The notes beneath the pieces were generated by a model that was not told where the DNA came from, did not search any database, and saw only the letters and a program-made list of their open reading frames with translations. 64,000 nt of DNA from contig JALGQZ010000011.1 in the NCBI GenBank assembly GCA_023105745.1, positions 47,088,698-47,152,697 on the forward strand, given 5' to 3'. This document shows, one piece after another, positions 1 to 10,388 of this stretch. The translations under genes and the position numbers were made by a program. This stretch comes from Austropuccinia psidii (lineage: Eukaryota; Basidiomycota; Pucciniomycetes; Pucciniales; Sphaerophragmiaceae). Each line of letters starts with the position of its first letter. Position 1 is the first letter of the stretch.

Positions 1-1012
1 TTAAAATGTCATCAAGGACTTTCTTGTTATCTGTTTTGATAATATTTATGGCTTGTTTAATTCTTGTTTCAATTATTTCATCAATATTGAATTTAGAATA
101 TTTTTCTGTTAATTCTTTAATAGTGGCAGATTGTTCATTTATTTTATTGCCAAAAGAATTATCATTATCGTAAATATCAATTGTTCTTAAAACTTTTTCA
201 AAACACATAAGTGTTTCATTGATTTGGCACAGACTCAGGTTTTTTGTTTTAATGTTGTTACAAATGGTTTCATTTTTATCAGAAAGATGTTTTTTCACCT
301 CATTTATAGCATCATACAACTCTGGGATGGAATCAAATATATCAGAAATCATTTCTGGAATCTTAATCTGGCTTCCTCCTTCTTCTGTAATTCCATCATG
401 GTTCTGGCCATCTGAAATACATTTTCCATGGCATCCTGCTGAATCTTTGGGATTCTGTAGCCCTGGCTGTAAGGGTTTAGGGCTGGTGCCTTCCCTTTTC
501 CCTTGTTTGGAACTTGTGGCTGCTTTTTCATGTTGGAATTGCTGCTGCTGGCCACTGGGGCTGTTTTTGGCACTTGCTTTGGTGGTGGAGGGTTGCTTTT
601 CCTCCATTCTAGTGTCAAAAGCATCATGTTTTTCTTCTCCATCAATGGATGCCATCCATTGAGCAATTTGCAAGTGTTGGGATGGCCCAGGAATTTTCTC
701 ACAGTTAGGTAAGAATTCATGAAATTCTTCCACAGGTCTGTAAGGATCTGGTACTCCTTGAATTGAAGTGCATTGTTGTATGCACTGTGGCTGGCTTTGT
801 ATATGTCAACAGAGGCTTGTTGTGGTGGTGTCAGCTCTTTTTGAAGGTAAAATGGTATTATCAGCTTCAGAATGACCCATTTTAGTTGTTTGGAAGTCAT
901 TAACTGACTCTTTTCCTTCTGTACCTGATTGGCCTCTGCCATAATCACGTCTATTACCTTTTTGGGAGCTGCTTGAGGGGTTATAGCTGGCTCCTGACCT
1001 GGTTGAAGGCAT
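1..1012 (-). pseudogene. gag: R1 gag N-terminal part, open except for one TGA
   Basis: Gag starts at the ATG at 1012-1010 (Met-Pro-Ser-Thr-Arg-Ser-Gly-Ala) and its frame runs to the window edge with a single in-frame stop, TGA at 808-806. The N-terminus matches the R9 gag start (Met-Val-His-Thr-Arg-Asn-Gly-Ser) and the R8 start (Met-Thr-Thr-Arg-Arg-Gly-Ser). The first part is Ser/Gln-rich and hydrophilic; the later part (below about 380) is Asn/Lys/Ile-rich with coiled-coil character. From 998 to 349 the same bases also encode ORF1 in another frame. The gag ATG lies inside the predicted ORF1 intron. With no other copy beside it I cannot say whether the TGA is a recent mutation or a sequencing error. 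Confidence 0.75.
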
Positions 1013-1260
1013 AATTATGGTTAAAAAGGCTTAAAATAGTAATTTTACATCAAAAAACTTACTATTGGCCAAATTCTTAACTTTCTGAAGGGTATTACAT
1101 ATGTCCAAGTTAATCAATTCAGAAGATATTGGTTCAGGTTGGTTATTTTGAGTCACAATAGTAGTACTATTATGATCAGAATTAACAGTACTGGCAGGAA
1201 TAATGCTGGTGACTGTTGAGGCTGTTTCAATGTTTTCTTGTCTTACCACATTGTCAGACA
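349..1260 (-). CDS. R1 ORF1 (spliced pre-gag protein overlapping gag)
   Basis: Exon 1 is 1260-1063 and exon 2 is 998-349. They are joined over a 64-nt intron (donor AATA|GTAAGT, acceptor AACCAG|GTC, phase 1), which gives one open frame of about 282 codons if the initiator A comes from an upstream leader exon. Exon 1 begins TG after a TTTTAG acceptor, in frame. Exon 2 overlaps gag in a different frame. The product has no domain I recognise. It has a Trp/Leu block (LWKNFMNSYL, then LLNGWHPL), a Pro/Lys/Gln-rich basic linker, and a C-terminal block YRIPK...VFQMARTMMEL that is nearly the same in R9 ORF1. I see no signal peptide or membrane segment, so it is not an envelope. Its function is unknown. 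Splicing is predicted, not observed. Confidence 0.6.
999..1062 (-). other. R1 ORF1 intron containing the gag start codon
   Basis: This is a 64-nt intron with donor GTAAGT, a TTTTTAAC branch-like site about 22 nt from the acceptor, and acceptor CAACCAG. The gag ATG (1012-1010) lies between branch site and acceptor. The AG of the acceptor is the first two bases of gag codon 5 (Arg). Confidence 0.6.
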
Positions 1261-1464
1261 CTAAAATCAATGAAAAAACCAATTAATTAAGTAAAAAAAA
1301 GGTTATTTCAAAAAAGAAATAAAAATATAAGCCCCACTTATAATATGAAAAAAATTATTTTTTATGGGCTTTTTTGAATTATAAGTATTTTTTATATGTT
1401 TTGAAATTTTTCAATATAAGAAAAAAAATTAAAAAGAGTAAAAAAAATGTCACAGGTAAAATAT

Positions 1465-1480
1465 CACGGCTGGGCCCCCA
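1465..1480 (-). promoter_or_regulatory. R1 primer-binding site
   Basis: Two bases inside the 5' LTR, the minus strand reads TGGGGGCCCAGCCGTG. It starts with TGG (complement of a tRNA CCA end) and is nearly the same as the sites of R2 and R9. Confidence 0.75.
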
Positions 1481-1482
1481 AA

Positions 1483-2920
1483 TGTAAGGTGTGGATATAA
1501 AACTTTGATTAAAAATCAAGTACTTTTCCTGTCCTCAAAATTTGTATAAGGTAAAAATCAATTAAAAATAGTAAGAAATATTATTTTTAAGAGAAAAAAT
1601 GTCTATTTTATTGTTTATAACTTTATTAGTATAGAACAATAAAATATAAAAATTTATTGTTTTACCAACAATAAAAATTTATCCAAAAAATACTCTACAA
1701 GAGATATTTTGAGGCTACAAAAGAAATTTCTTCAAGAGCAATTTCAATTGGAATTAATTGAGCAAAGAACTGCAAGAAATTAATTAAAGAACACAGTCTT
1801 TTAAAAAGATTATTAAAGAGAAAACACGCCCAAAAGTGACCAGAGTGAATTTGGAAACAAAGTGACAAAGTTTACAGTGATGAAAGATGCTTTAATTCAC
1901 TTTTGGGGTGGTTCAGGGGTAAAAATGATTATAAAAGTTACGAGTAATGATTATAATGATTTTTTCACGTGGTTAAAAGCTTTAAAATGATCTGAAAAGG
2001 TGGTTGGAATCTTTTATTGAATGGTTTAACAGTGTTTAAACTAATTAATAAAAGGAAAAGATTCTAACATGAAGAGAAAAGTGGGACAAAGAAGACATTC
2101 TTTTATAGCCATCAATTCTCTTACTACAGAAGTAAAATTTACTCTTGTCAATCGTGAAAAACAGTCTGACAACAGAAAAGCCAATTATGGCATCATTGAA
2201 CCATGGTTTAAGCCATTTTTAGCCATTTTGAGGCATTTTAGACCCTTAAATCAGCCATTACTATAGCAATACCAGGCCTAGAGCCTTCAAAACACGTCAG
2301 AATGTGTGTCAGAGGCGTAGAAACCAGTTAAAACTGTTTCTACTATGATTGCTTTATCTTGAGGGTAGTTTTACCCTCTTGGCAACAGCTAAAACTACCC
2401 CAGTTGGTATCAAAACCTCATCATCAATTGAGTCCACAGACCCTGTAACTCAATTCCAGGCCAAAAGTGATGAACTTTTGCATGAATTTTGACATCCCAT
2501 GCCTTTAAGCAAGGACTTTGGGGGTCTAGCTCCCCCTTAGAGCTGGAGTTCCTTTTCCCCCCCAAATTTAATCTCTCCAATTTATTTTTCCTTTAATTCC
2601 TCATCATGTATTATACTTATAATTTACATATGTAATTCAATTGAATTGTACAGTACAATACAGTAATAATTGATACCTCATATGTAAATCAAAGTTCACT
2701 TATGTAATACACAGGCACATTTTGACATTTCAATTCAATTCAATTGAAAATACTTCAATTCCTCATAACTTCTAAACTAAACACAACACCCCAATTTTAA
2801 CACAAAAATTGATGGTTAACACCACATGTGGTGTGAATTAAATTAAAGTTTTGAGGATTTTCAACTTTTGTATTGAAAATACTAAAAACTTAATTTAAGC
2901 TTATTTAGAGTAGAGTTACA
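1483..2920 (-). repeat. R1 5' LTR (LTR family C, about 1438 bp)
   Basis: On the plus strand the repeat begins TGTAAGGTGTGG and ends GAGTTACA, so on the element strand it is TGTAAC...CTTACA with proper TG/CA ends. The primer-binding site lies just inside and R2 pol lies just outside. No second copy of this family is seen in the window. An open frame within it (2069-2266 plus) looks like chance. Confidence 0.75.
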
Positions 2921-3863
2921 AGAATTTCACTCAGAGCCCTGAGACTTTATGTCCTAGAGCCAGTAACTCTTGTTGGCCAAAATTGCACTTTTTAAGTGAG
3001 ATTTTCAGATTTATGGGTGTGCATCAACTTAGTACTCTTTCCATGTATTGCACTTGGTCTTCCCATGTCTCTGAGTATATAATGATATCATCAATATATA
3101 CCACCATCCAGCCTTCCAGTATTTCTTCTTGAAATATTGTGTCCATCATCCTTTTGAAATGGGCCGGTGCATTTTTGATGCCAAATGGCATCCTGGTATA
3201 CTCATATATGCCCATATGGCATATTATTCTGAGTAATTTCATGGAGTTTGGTTTAACTCCATTTTGGTGGAAGCCTTTCATACAATCCATTTTGGTTATG
3301 TATTTGGCTTTTGCCAGTTTATCCAAGGCATGAGGTATCCTGGGCATAGGGTACCTGTCTGCTTTTGTGTAGTTATTCAGAGCTCTGAAATCTCCACACA
3401 GTCTAGACTTGCCATCATGCCAGGTGATTAGGACAGGGGTGGTGATTTCCACTATTTCATTATGTCCAATCTTCCTGATGACATCCATATCCAGGAGTTC
3501 ATTGATATGTTTCTCAATTTCTTTCCTGGTTTCCAGGCTTGCTGGATAAGGAGGTCTCCCAAGCATGGGTGGATAAGGCCTTTCCACATCCAGATATAGT
3601 TCTATATCATGGCCTTTGATCTTGCCTAATGGTTCTTCACCAATGGCAAATGCTGGTCTGTTCTTTCTCAGCATCTTCAGTAAACTTCGTTTTTGTTTAC
3701 TGGTGAGGGTAGTGCTAAACTTGCCCTCTCTGAATTCCTTCAGAAGTTCTTCTAGTGGATCTTGAGAACATATCTGGAATATATCAAGTGAAAATTTCTT
3801 TTCCTTGTTAGTACCAATGGTGATGTGCCTATTTTTACTGTTGTAAATGTCTATGCCATACAT
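2921..3863 (-). pseudogene. pol: R2 reverse transcriptase, first half
   Basis: The frame opens with Met-Tyr-Gly-Ile-Asp-Ile-Tyr-Asn and includes the acidic linker after protease, the RT finger and palm ([37 protein letters not shown]) and the catalytic YIDD at about 3088-3099. It is out of frame with the protease by one missing base near 3886-3890, where the protease frame ends in an unrelated tail. Past 3024 a further frameshift occurs, but recognisable RT sequence ([10 protein letters not shown], then LALGHKVSGL) continues to about 2940, where R1 has inserted. RT, RNase H and integrase normally act as one polyprotein in the cytoplasmic particle and nucleus. Confidence 0.85.
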
Positions 3864-6342
3864 CCTCTGGTAATCTGTTCCCAGTAAAACCCTTGGATGT
3901 GGGCATCATCAAGCACTACAAACTCTGGGTTGAGTCTGATATTACCCTTCCTGTGGGGTATAATTATCTCTTTGACAATTTTCCCAATGGAAGGCATCTT
4001 CCCTGATGCACTTTTAAAGTTCGTGGGAAAGAGCTGTTTTTCCCAGTTTGGGAAGTGGGTATCCAGATAGTTTCTGGCCACTATGGAGCAGTGTGCTCCA
4101 CTATCAATGATCAGTGGATGCTGAGAATTTTCAATGCAAACAGTCATTTTTGTGGCTGTCCCATGTATATATGCCATTCCTTTGGTTGGTGTAACCAGGA
4201 ATGTTTGTGCATCTTGTGTGTGTTTGCACCAGTCTTTGTTAGCAGTGTCCTGTGGCATGCCTGCTTCCAACTGTATGTCCTGAACTTCTAGTGGGGTTTC
4301 CTCTTGGTATTCCACTAGAAATTCCTCTCTTGGGTCTTGATAATCATCAGATGGTTCTCTGATGGCATCAACCATGGAGTCTGATTCAGAATCCTCTGTT
4401 GGAGATTCTTCCTCTGGGACTTTCTCAATGGCATAGACTTTTTTCTTTGCCTTTGGACAGTTGTTGGCATAGTGGTCTGTTGAACCACAATTGTGACAAG
4501 AATTCCTGTTCTTTGCCACTTCTGCCACTCTTTCTTTGGGTTTGTCTTTAAACTCTACCCTGGAAGGTTGTCTCTCTTTGAAACTACTGTTCTTATATGG
4601 GGTGAATTTCCCTATATTAGTCCTTTTCCTTATGTCTTGTAAGGTGTTGGCAATGTCATCTAGAGTGCAATTCTGGTTGCATCTGCATTTTAGTGAATGC
4701 TCTAGTTCTCCTGGCAGTTGTGTCAGAAGCTTGTGATTCCTCATTTGGATGTTCATCTGAGGATCAATGGCTTTAAGTCTTTTAGACTGTCTGAGACACC
4801 ACTCATATGGATCCTTGTCCACTGAGTATTCATCATTTTCAAGTGACATTGTCTTCTGCCATATCCAAGTTCCATTACTGTACTTTTGGATGATTTGACT
4901 CTTCCACCATGGCCAGTTTCTTCTGCCATGGATTTCTTTCATTTCTGTGTACCATATACTAGCATGACCTTTAAATGCAGTATTCAATCTAGCAGTAATC
5001 CAGTAGTCTGGTATGCTTGGTACATCAATGAAGAGTCCATCAATATAATCTATGAGTTCCATATGATCATATTCTCCTGATCCAGAGAATTTGGACCAGC
5101 TTGAGGCCTCAGGAAGCTGTTTCAAGGCTTCCTTCTCTGAATAAGACATTCCATCTCCATCCTGGTATTGTGATGGAGATCTTGCCTTATTCATCAACAT
5201 GGCATCTGGTTGATATGGATTCTCCATAACCTGGCCTTGTGGTTGGGCCTTCAAGTTATGGTAGACATTAAACAATTTGTTTATGTCTTGGTCCAGACAA
5301 TCCCTGTCCCTTTTGCTGTGGTGTTGTTCTTCAAAGACTAGATTCAGTCTTTTGTTGGTTTCTTCAGAGGCTTTTCTCAGTTGAGCATATCCTTCTTGAA
5401 GATTCTTAACTCTCTGTTCCAAGGAGGCTTGTGTTTTTCTCATCCTCTCTTGGCCAGCTTCAATTTCTGCAAACTGCTTTGCAGATTGTTCAGCATATTG
5501 GGACATTTGTAACACAGTGTATCACTGTTGATGTTACTCTCAGATGTGACAATGTTATGTTCAGTCTGAGTGGGGGTAATGTTTCTATTACTAGGACTAC
5601 TGATTCTATAGTGGTTTACAACTACTTCTGGTTCTTGTGCACTTCTTTTACCAAATCCAACAGCTTATGAATCATAGGGTCTGACTCTTTCCTCCTCTGG
5701 TTGAAGGAGGTTTTGTTCTTGCCCTTGTTTCCTTGTCTTCTCCTGGAAACTTCCTGGAATTGTGAAGAATGGTGACTCTTGGCCACTGATCTGCTGGTTT
5801 CTGAATGGTGTGAAGCCACTGAAGAGCTGATTTGGCTTGCTCCTTGTGAGCCTGAAGGAATCAGAGTAGGCCCTGTCTGGGTTAACTGTTCTTCTATAGC
5901 TTGGATAGTGGCTTGGTTCTCCCTTATCCTCTGTGCCCTTGCCTCCAGGAGTCTGAACTGCCTAGTATGATTCCAACCTTTGGTGATTACCATCAGGTCT
6001 TTGAAGTCTATCTCTATGAGACAGATCTTCTGGCAACTTGCTCCAAGTTCTGCCCAGTGACTTGCCAGGTTGAACCTCTTGTTGTCCATGCTCCATTGCA
6101 ATAAGTCCTTGAGGAGTTGGTGGAGCTGAAGAGCTTGATCCATGTCTTTCCAGTCCTCTGGTTTGAGGGCTCCATTGAATTGGAGTGTAAATGGCAGGGT
6201 TAATATTATCTCCCTCATTGTTTTGCCATCAACTACTGTGTCCAAGGTGTCCTCTTTCAGGTCTTCTGGTTCTTGAGAAACCTTCTCTGTCCTCTGGTTG
6301 GTTCCTTTGGAAGCCAAGATCTCTGAGGTGTACAGGTGACAT
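3851..6342 (-). pseudogene. gag-pro: R2 gag-protease with three stops and a frameshift
   Basis: Gag starts at the ATG at 6342-6340, immediately after a CTAAC branch-point sequence in the ORF1 intron. Its N-terminal frame overlaps ORF1 and is closed by TGA at 6231, TAG at 5964 and TAA at 5667. A one-base deletion near 5515 moves it into the long open frame 5515-3851. That frame has a coiled-coil-like Glu/Gln/Lys segment, a gag capsid-like region (WTW/WPWWK motifs), a CCHC zinc knuckle (CHNCGSTDHYANNC, 4498-4457), an acidic linker and an aspartic protease with DSG at about 4107-4099. Gag packages element RNA and the protease cuts the polyprotein. It is inactive as it stands. Confidence 0.8.
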
Positions 6343-6690
6343 GTTAGTGTTTGCAAGCAGTCAAAAACTTTATGTTCTTAGGGTATTTACCTTTGACTGT
6401 GCCTTGTACAAATTTGTTATCTGCTGATTTGGGCAGTTTGCCTTTGGAGGTTACAACTGGGTCAATAATTGTAATTTTTCCTGTACAAGTTATCAAGGTT
6501 GGTTTACCTTGTATTGATGCAGAATTTTGTGGTTTTCTACTCTTCTGTGTGGCAATGGGTGTCCACTTCTTTGCTGTTATCAGGCCTTCATTGTGCCTTT
6601 TTCCTTTGCCTTTTCTGCCCTCTGGTTCTGAGGGTGTCACTGGTGTGTTGGCCTGTGACTGGCTTTCAAGTGGTATGAAGTTATCTTCCA
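5622..6690 (-). CDS. R2 ORF1 (spliced pre-gag protein)
   Basis: Exon 1 is 6690-6391 and exon 2 is 6322-5622, separated by a 68-nt intron. Donor AAAG|GTAAAT and acceptor CCTCAG|AG are both phase 1, and the join gives one frame of about 333 codons counting an initiator A from an upstream exon. Exon 1 begins TG after a TTTGATTCAG acceptor. The protein is basic and Lys/Pro-rich at the start. It then has a Leu/Trp-rich helical part containing KGWNHTRQFRLLE (compare GGWTPL in R9), a Ser/Gln/His-rich linker and a basic C-terminus. Unlike gag here, it is intact. I do not recognise any domain. It occupies the same place as ORF1 of R1, R8 and R9, but the sequence has diverged a lot. Confidence 0.6.
6323..6390 (-). 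other. R2 ORF1 intron containing the gag start codon
   Basis: This 68-nt intron has donor GTAAAT, a good CTAAC branch site about 20 nt from the acceptor, and acceptor CACCTCAG. The branch site is directly followed by the gag ATG (CTAACATG). The acceptor AG is the start of gag codon 7 (Arg). Splicing keeps the ORF1 frame and removes the gag start. Confidence 0.65.
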
Positions 6691-7277
6691 CTGAATCAAA
6701 TCAGGAAAAAGAGGGCTTATGTCAGTTAAGACTTCTCAAGAAATTCTGCTTTTGCATGTCTAAGAATGGCCTCTGGGCTTGTATATTATTACAGTGTGCC
6801 CTTGTACAATGACAATGTGATTGAATTAACAATTTCACGTCAGAAATACAGCTTACTGATATTTGGTATACTGTTTGTATACCAATATCTCACAGAATAA
6901 CTTGTAATTAGCAAGTGTAAACTGTCTAAAAGTGGTGTGTAACAGGGCAATTGAGCTAACAATATGTCCGACCACGCCTCAAGTTTTGGTTTATCAGTAT
7001 GAGGTGTCTTATTTTAATTAAAAAATGAGACTGTATTAATGGCTTATGTGTTTTAATATGTAAAACACGCCAAAAATAAGGGTCTTGTGGTTATTAGCCA
7101 TGTGACAGGTACTCTTAAAATATGAGTATAACAGTGGTATATGTACCAAAAAAGAAAAATATGAATATAATATATATATTTTGAAGAAAATATTATGCCT
7201 AAAAAGAATAAAAAAAATGTCAGAAAGTGAAAAATAAGAGAAAAAACTCACTTATAAGGGTCCAAAAACGTTAAAAA
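6691..7277 (-). other. R2 leader, noncoding, probably part of a leader intron
   Basis: This is AT-rich sequence between the primer-binding site and the ORF1 exon. It ends in a pyrimidine-rich stretch and an AG just before ORF1 exon 1. I see no coding potential that repeats in other elements. Confidence 0.5.
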
Positions 7278-7293
7278 CACGGCCAGGCCCCCA
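7278..7293 (-). promoter_or_regulatory. R2 primer-binding site
   Basis: The minus strand reads TGGGGGCCTGGCCGTG, three bases inside the LTR end. It is identical over 16 bases to the R9 site although the two LTRs are unrelated. Confidence 0.8.
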
Positions 7294-7296
7294 AAA

Positions 7297-8735
7297 TGTC
7301 AGCTGGAGTCTATGTTGAAGCAGTAATTACGCTATTTACAACTAGAACTATGACTGTGACACGTGAAAATAATTTTAAAATAAGAGGTTTGTAACAATAT
7401 AATGGTTTATAATATAATAATAGGGTTCTACTAATGTAGAATAGTGGTGGTGAGCGCTATTGAGAACCCTGGATGCAGTCTTACCAGTTGGATTACTATG
7501 ATAAAAACTACAATAATTAAGATTATAATTATAACCTGATTATTAACCAAGAGTAAAACTGTTTTGGACAGTTTACTACATAGGATATTCAAGAGCAGGA
7601 TGAGGAAACAATTATGGCTGTGAAAAGCCTCCTTTTTATCCTGAAATGGGGTGGAAAGGGTGCTAGACCTTTCCACGTAGAGGAAGTGAAGATTTCTTCA
7701 CTCTCTAGTACTGGCTTGTGGTTTGCAAACAGCCTGTATAACCTGTATTGGGCTCAGATATGGTTTTGAAACCACATCTGGGCTGTTTTCACCAATACAG
7801 GGTGAAACTTTTCATCTGGGGACCTCACAGCCTGATTCTGACGTGTATGATGTGTAGAATGCTGTACAGAAGCTGTATGGGACCCCAGTATTGACTGACA
7901 TATGAGGTATTTAAGTAAAAACAAGCTTCTTCATCTATTTGACACCTCATATTCATGGTTATGGGATATTATCCCATGGTAAGGCTGTATATGACAGCAG
8001 GTGGGAATCTGACCTTAAAACAGCCATAACTTTGTCAATTCTTGAGATATCAACCTCAAAATTGGTTTGGTGTATATCTTTGTATGTGCTCTACACAATG
8101 GTACCTTATTTGATATGGGTATCATTAAATATGGCAAAGTTATCCCATGTACAAGATTTTTATACATTTGCATGGTATAGGCAAAAAGCTGTATTGAGCT
8201 TATTTGCCCCATAACCTATGTTCTAGTTGAGCTATGGGGAAATGGATGACACCATAAGATATCCCTGATTGTGCTCTTTCCAAAAAGACCCCACTTCAAG
8301 TATCTCACACTAAAACTGTAGAAGTTAGATGAGAGGTGAATGTTTTGTTCACCCTTATTTGGCCTGAAATTGACCATAACTCCAGTAATATTGGTGCTAG
8401 CTCAGTTTGGCTGGTACCATTGGAAATCCCTGGCTTAGAGCTTCATTTTGAGTACCAATTTAATGGGGTTAAGCCTCTCCTTCTAGATTTTAGATGAGAG
8501 GTGAAAATTAAGGTTTATGCTCAGCAATAACTTTGAGCACGAATAACTTTGTTATTTCTTATCCTATGGTGATGGGACTTATATTTTCAGAAAAGCGGGA
8601 GTTTCCTCTTTCCTTTGATACCTTTTTGGGCTGATTTGGCTCAGCTCCATGTTTTGGTGGTATCTTGGTTATACCATTGGTTTTTGGTATTTTGGCTGTC
8701 ATGCTTGTGCTCTGGTTTTGAGTTACAGGCTGACA
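7297..8735 (-). repeat. R2 5' LTR (LTR family B, about 1439 bp)
   Basis: On the plus strand it begins TGTCAGCTGG and ends CAGGCTGACA. It matches the R10 LTR (61428-62849) along its length in the same orientation, and LTRs at 10389-11789 and 43258-44247 in the opposite orientation. It retains several ACGT sites (for example CACGTG near 7359). Open frames inside it are not conserved between copies. Confidence 0.85.
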
Positions 8736-10388
8736 GAAGTTGGGTAACATAAGGACAGGTGCATTAGTGAGTTCATTCTTGATCCTCTCATATGGATCCT
8801 TTATTTCCTTGTTTATTGCAAAAAAACTACATCTTTTAAGAATAACTTATATAGGCTACTATATATATGCAAAAAGGTTTTGATGTGGCTTCTGTAGTAG
8901 CTATAAATCCCTAAGAAAGATTGCATATTGTTGATGATATTTAGTATTAGCTTATGCAGTACTTAGGCTAATTTGCTTTGATATATGGCTAAGATGAGAA
9001 ATGAAAACTCATGTCCCAATCCAAATAGTTCTTGTTGACCAAAATTACACATCTGGAGTGAGATCTTGAGATTAATGGGTTCAAATTCACTCAAGACTAT
9101 GTCTCTTTATTGTAAATTTTATTCCAATTTCTCTGAGTATATGATAATATCATAAATGTATAATACCATACAGCCTTCCAATATTTCCTCTTGGGATATT
9201 GTGTCCATCATACTTTGGAATTGGGCTGGTGAATTATTGATTCCGAATAGAATCCTGGTATACTCATATATAGCAATGTGGAATATTTATCTGAGTAGAT
9301 TCATGGAGCTTGGATTAACTCTATTCTGGTGAAAGCCTTTCAAATAATTCATCTTGGTAATGTATTTGGATTTTTCCAATTTCTGAAGGGTGTGGGGTAT
9401 CCTTGGGATGGGTACCTTTCAGATCTTATGTAGTTATTCAGTGCTCTTAAATATCCACACAATCTAGATTTACCATCATGCCAGGTGATTAGGACTGGTG
9501 TTGTCAGTCCCAAAGGTTTATCATGTACAATATTTCTGATGAAATATATAGCTAGGAGCGTATTGACATGTTTCTCAATCTCTTACCTGGTTTCCAAAAT
9601 TTCTGGCTATTTAGATCTTCTCAGAATAGGTGGATAGGCTCTCTCCACATCCAGGTATAAATAAATATCATGGCCTCCAATGATTCCCAAGGGCTCTTCC
9701 CTATGGCAAAAGCTGGTCTATTATCCCTAAGTATTTTCAGTAAACTGAGTTTCTGTTTACTTGTCAGGCTGGAGCTGAAATTCCCCTCTTTTGATTCATT
9801 TGGTAATTATTCTAAAGGGTCCTGACTGGATAAATGATATATTTCAAGGGGAGATTTCTTCTCCCCAATAGTACCTATTGTGATATTCCTGTTTTTACTA
9901 TTGTAAATGTCTGTGCCATAAATCCTTTGGTAGTCTGTTCCTAGTAGTAATCTTTAGATGTGAGAATCATTGACTACCAAAGACTCTGGGTTTAGTCTTA
10001 TTCTACCTTTCCTCTGGGGTATTATTATCTCTTTGATAATAGTCCCTGTGGAGGTCATCTTACCTGATGCACTTTCAAAGTTCTTTTATTTCATTGAAAG
10101 GAGTAGGCTCACCTAATTTAGGAAGTGCTTTTTCAGGTAATATTTGGCTACTATTGAAAAGTGTGCTCCACTGTCAATTATTAGTGGGTTATCAGAATGC
10201 TCAACACATACATTCATGTTAGTGGCTGTACCATGAATGCATGCCCTTCCTATTGTTTATGTTACTAAAAAATTTTGTGAATCCTGCATATTTTTGCACA
10301 AATTATTGTTGGTAGTATCTTGTGGTAATCCTTCCTCCAACTGTATCTTCTGGATTTCAAACTGGGTTTCTTATTGGTACTCCCCTGT
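8736..10388 (-). pseudogene. pol: R3: decayed family-B gag-protease-RT fragment
   Basis: The minus strand matches R2 2950-4330 collinearly, plus further pol not present in R2: the start of RNase H lies near 8745-8900 (YYRxHIK, YKLF motifs). RT, linker and protease can be followed to about 10380, with many stops and indels and no long open frame. It is broken on the left by R2 and on the right by the family-B LTR at 10389. The protease active-site region is at about 10140-10180. It is an old copy and clearly not functional. Confidence 0.8.

Larger units (their letters stand above)
1..2920 (-). mobile_element. R1: 5' part of a Ty3/gypsy chromovirus-type LTR retrotransposon
   Basis: The element reads right to left and leaves the window at position 1. 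It has a 5' LTR (1483-2920), a primer-binding site, a leader, the ORF1 exons and the N-terminal part of gag. It sits inside the reverse transcriptase gene of R2: R2 pol homology stops at about 2925-2940, just outside the LTR. Its other end and target-site duplication are outside the window. It has few lesions (one TGA in gag), so it is probably fairly young. The family is assigned from similarity of ORF1 and gag to R9. Confidence 0.85.
2921..8735 (-). mobile_element. R2: Ty3/gypsy chromovirus, 5' two-thirds, split by R1
   Basis: In element order this has a 5' LTR (7297-8735), primer-binding site, leader, ORF1, gag-protease and the first half of reverse transcriptase. R1 breaks it at 2920/2921, and the rest of pol must lie beyond the window to the left. 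It belongs to the same family as R10 and R3 (LTR family B). R2 itself interrupts R3 pol at 8735/8736. Lesions are three gag stops and two single-base deletions. Confidence 0.85.

Noticed and set aside
349..1260. ORF1 as an envelope gene
   Set aside because: No signal peptide, no transmembrane segment and no position after pol; it precedes and overlaps gag.
7036..7251. Hydrophobic Phe/Ile/Tyr-rich minus-strand frame as a small membrane protein
   Set aside because: It is the AT-rich leader of R2, and no other element conserves it.
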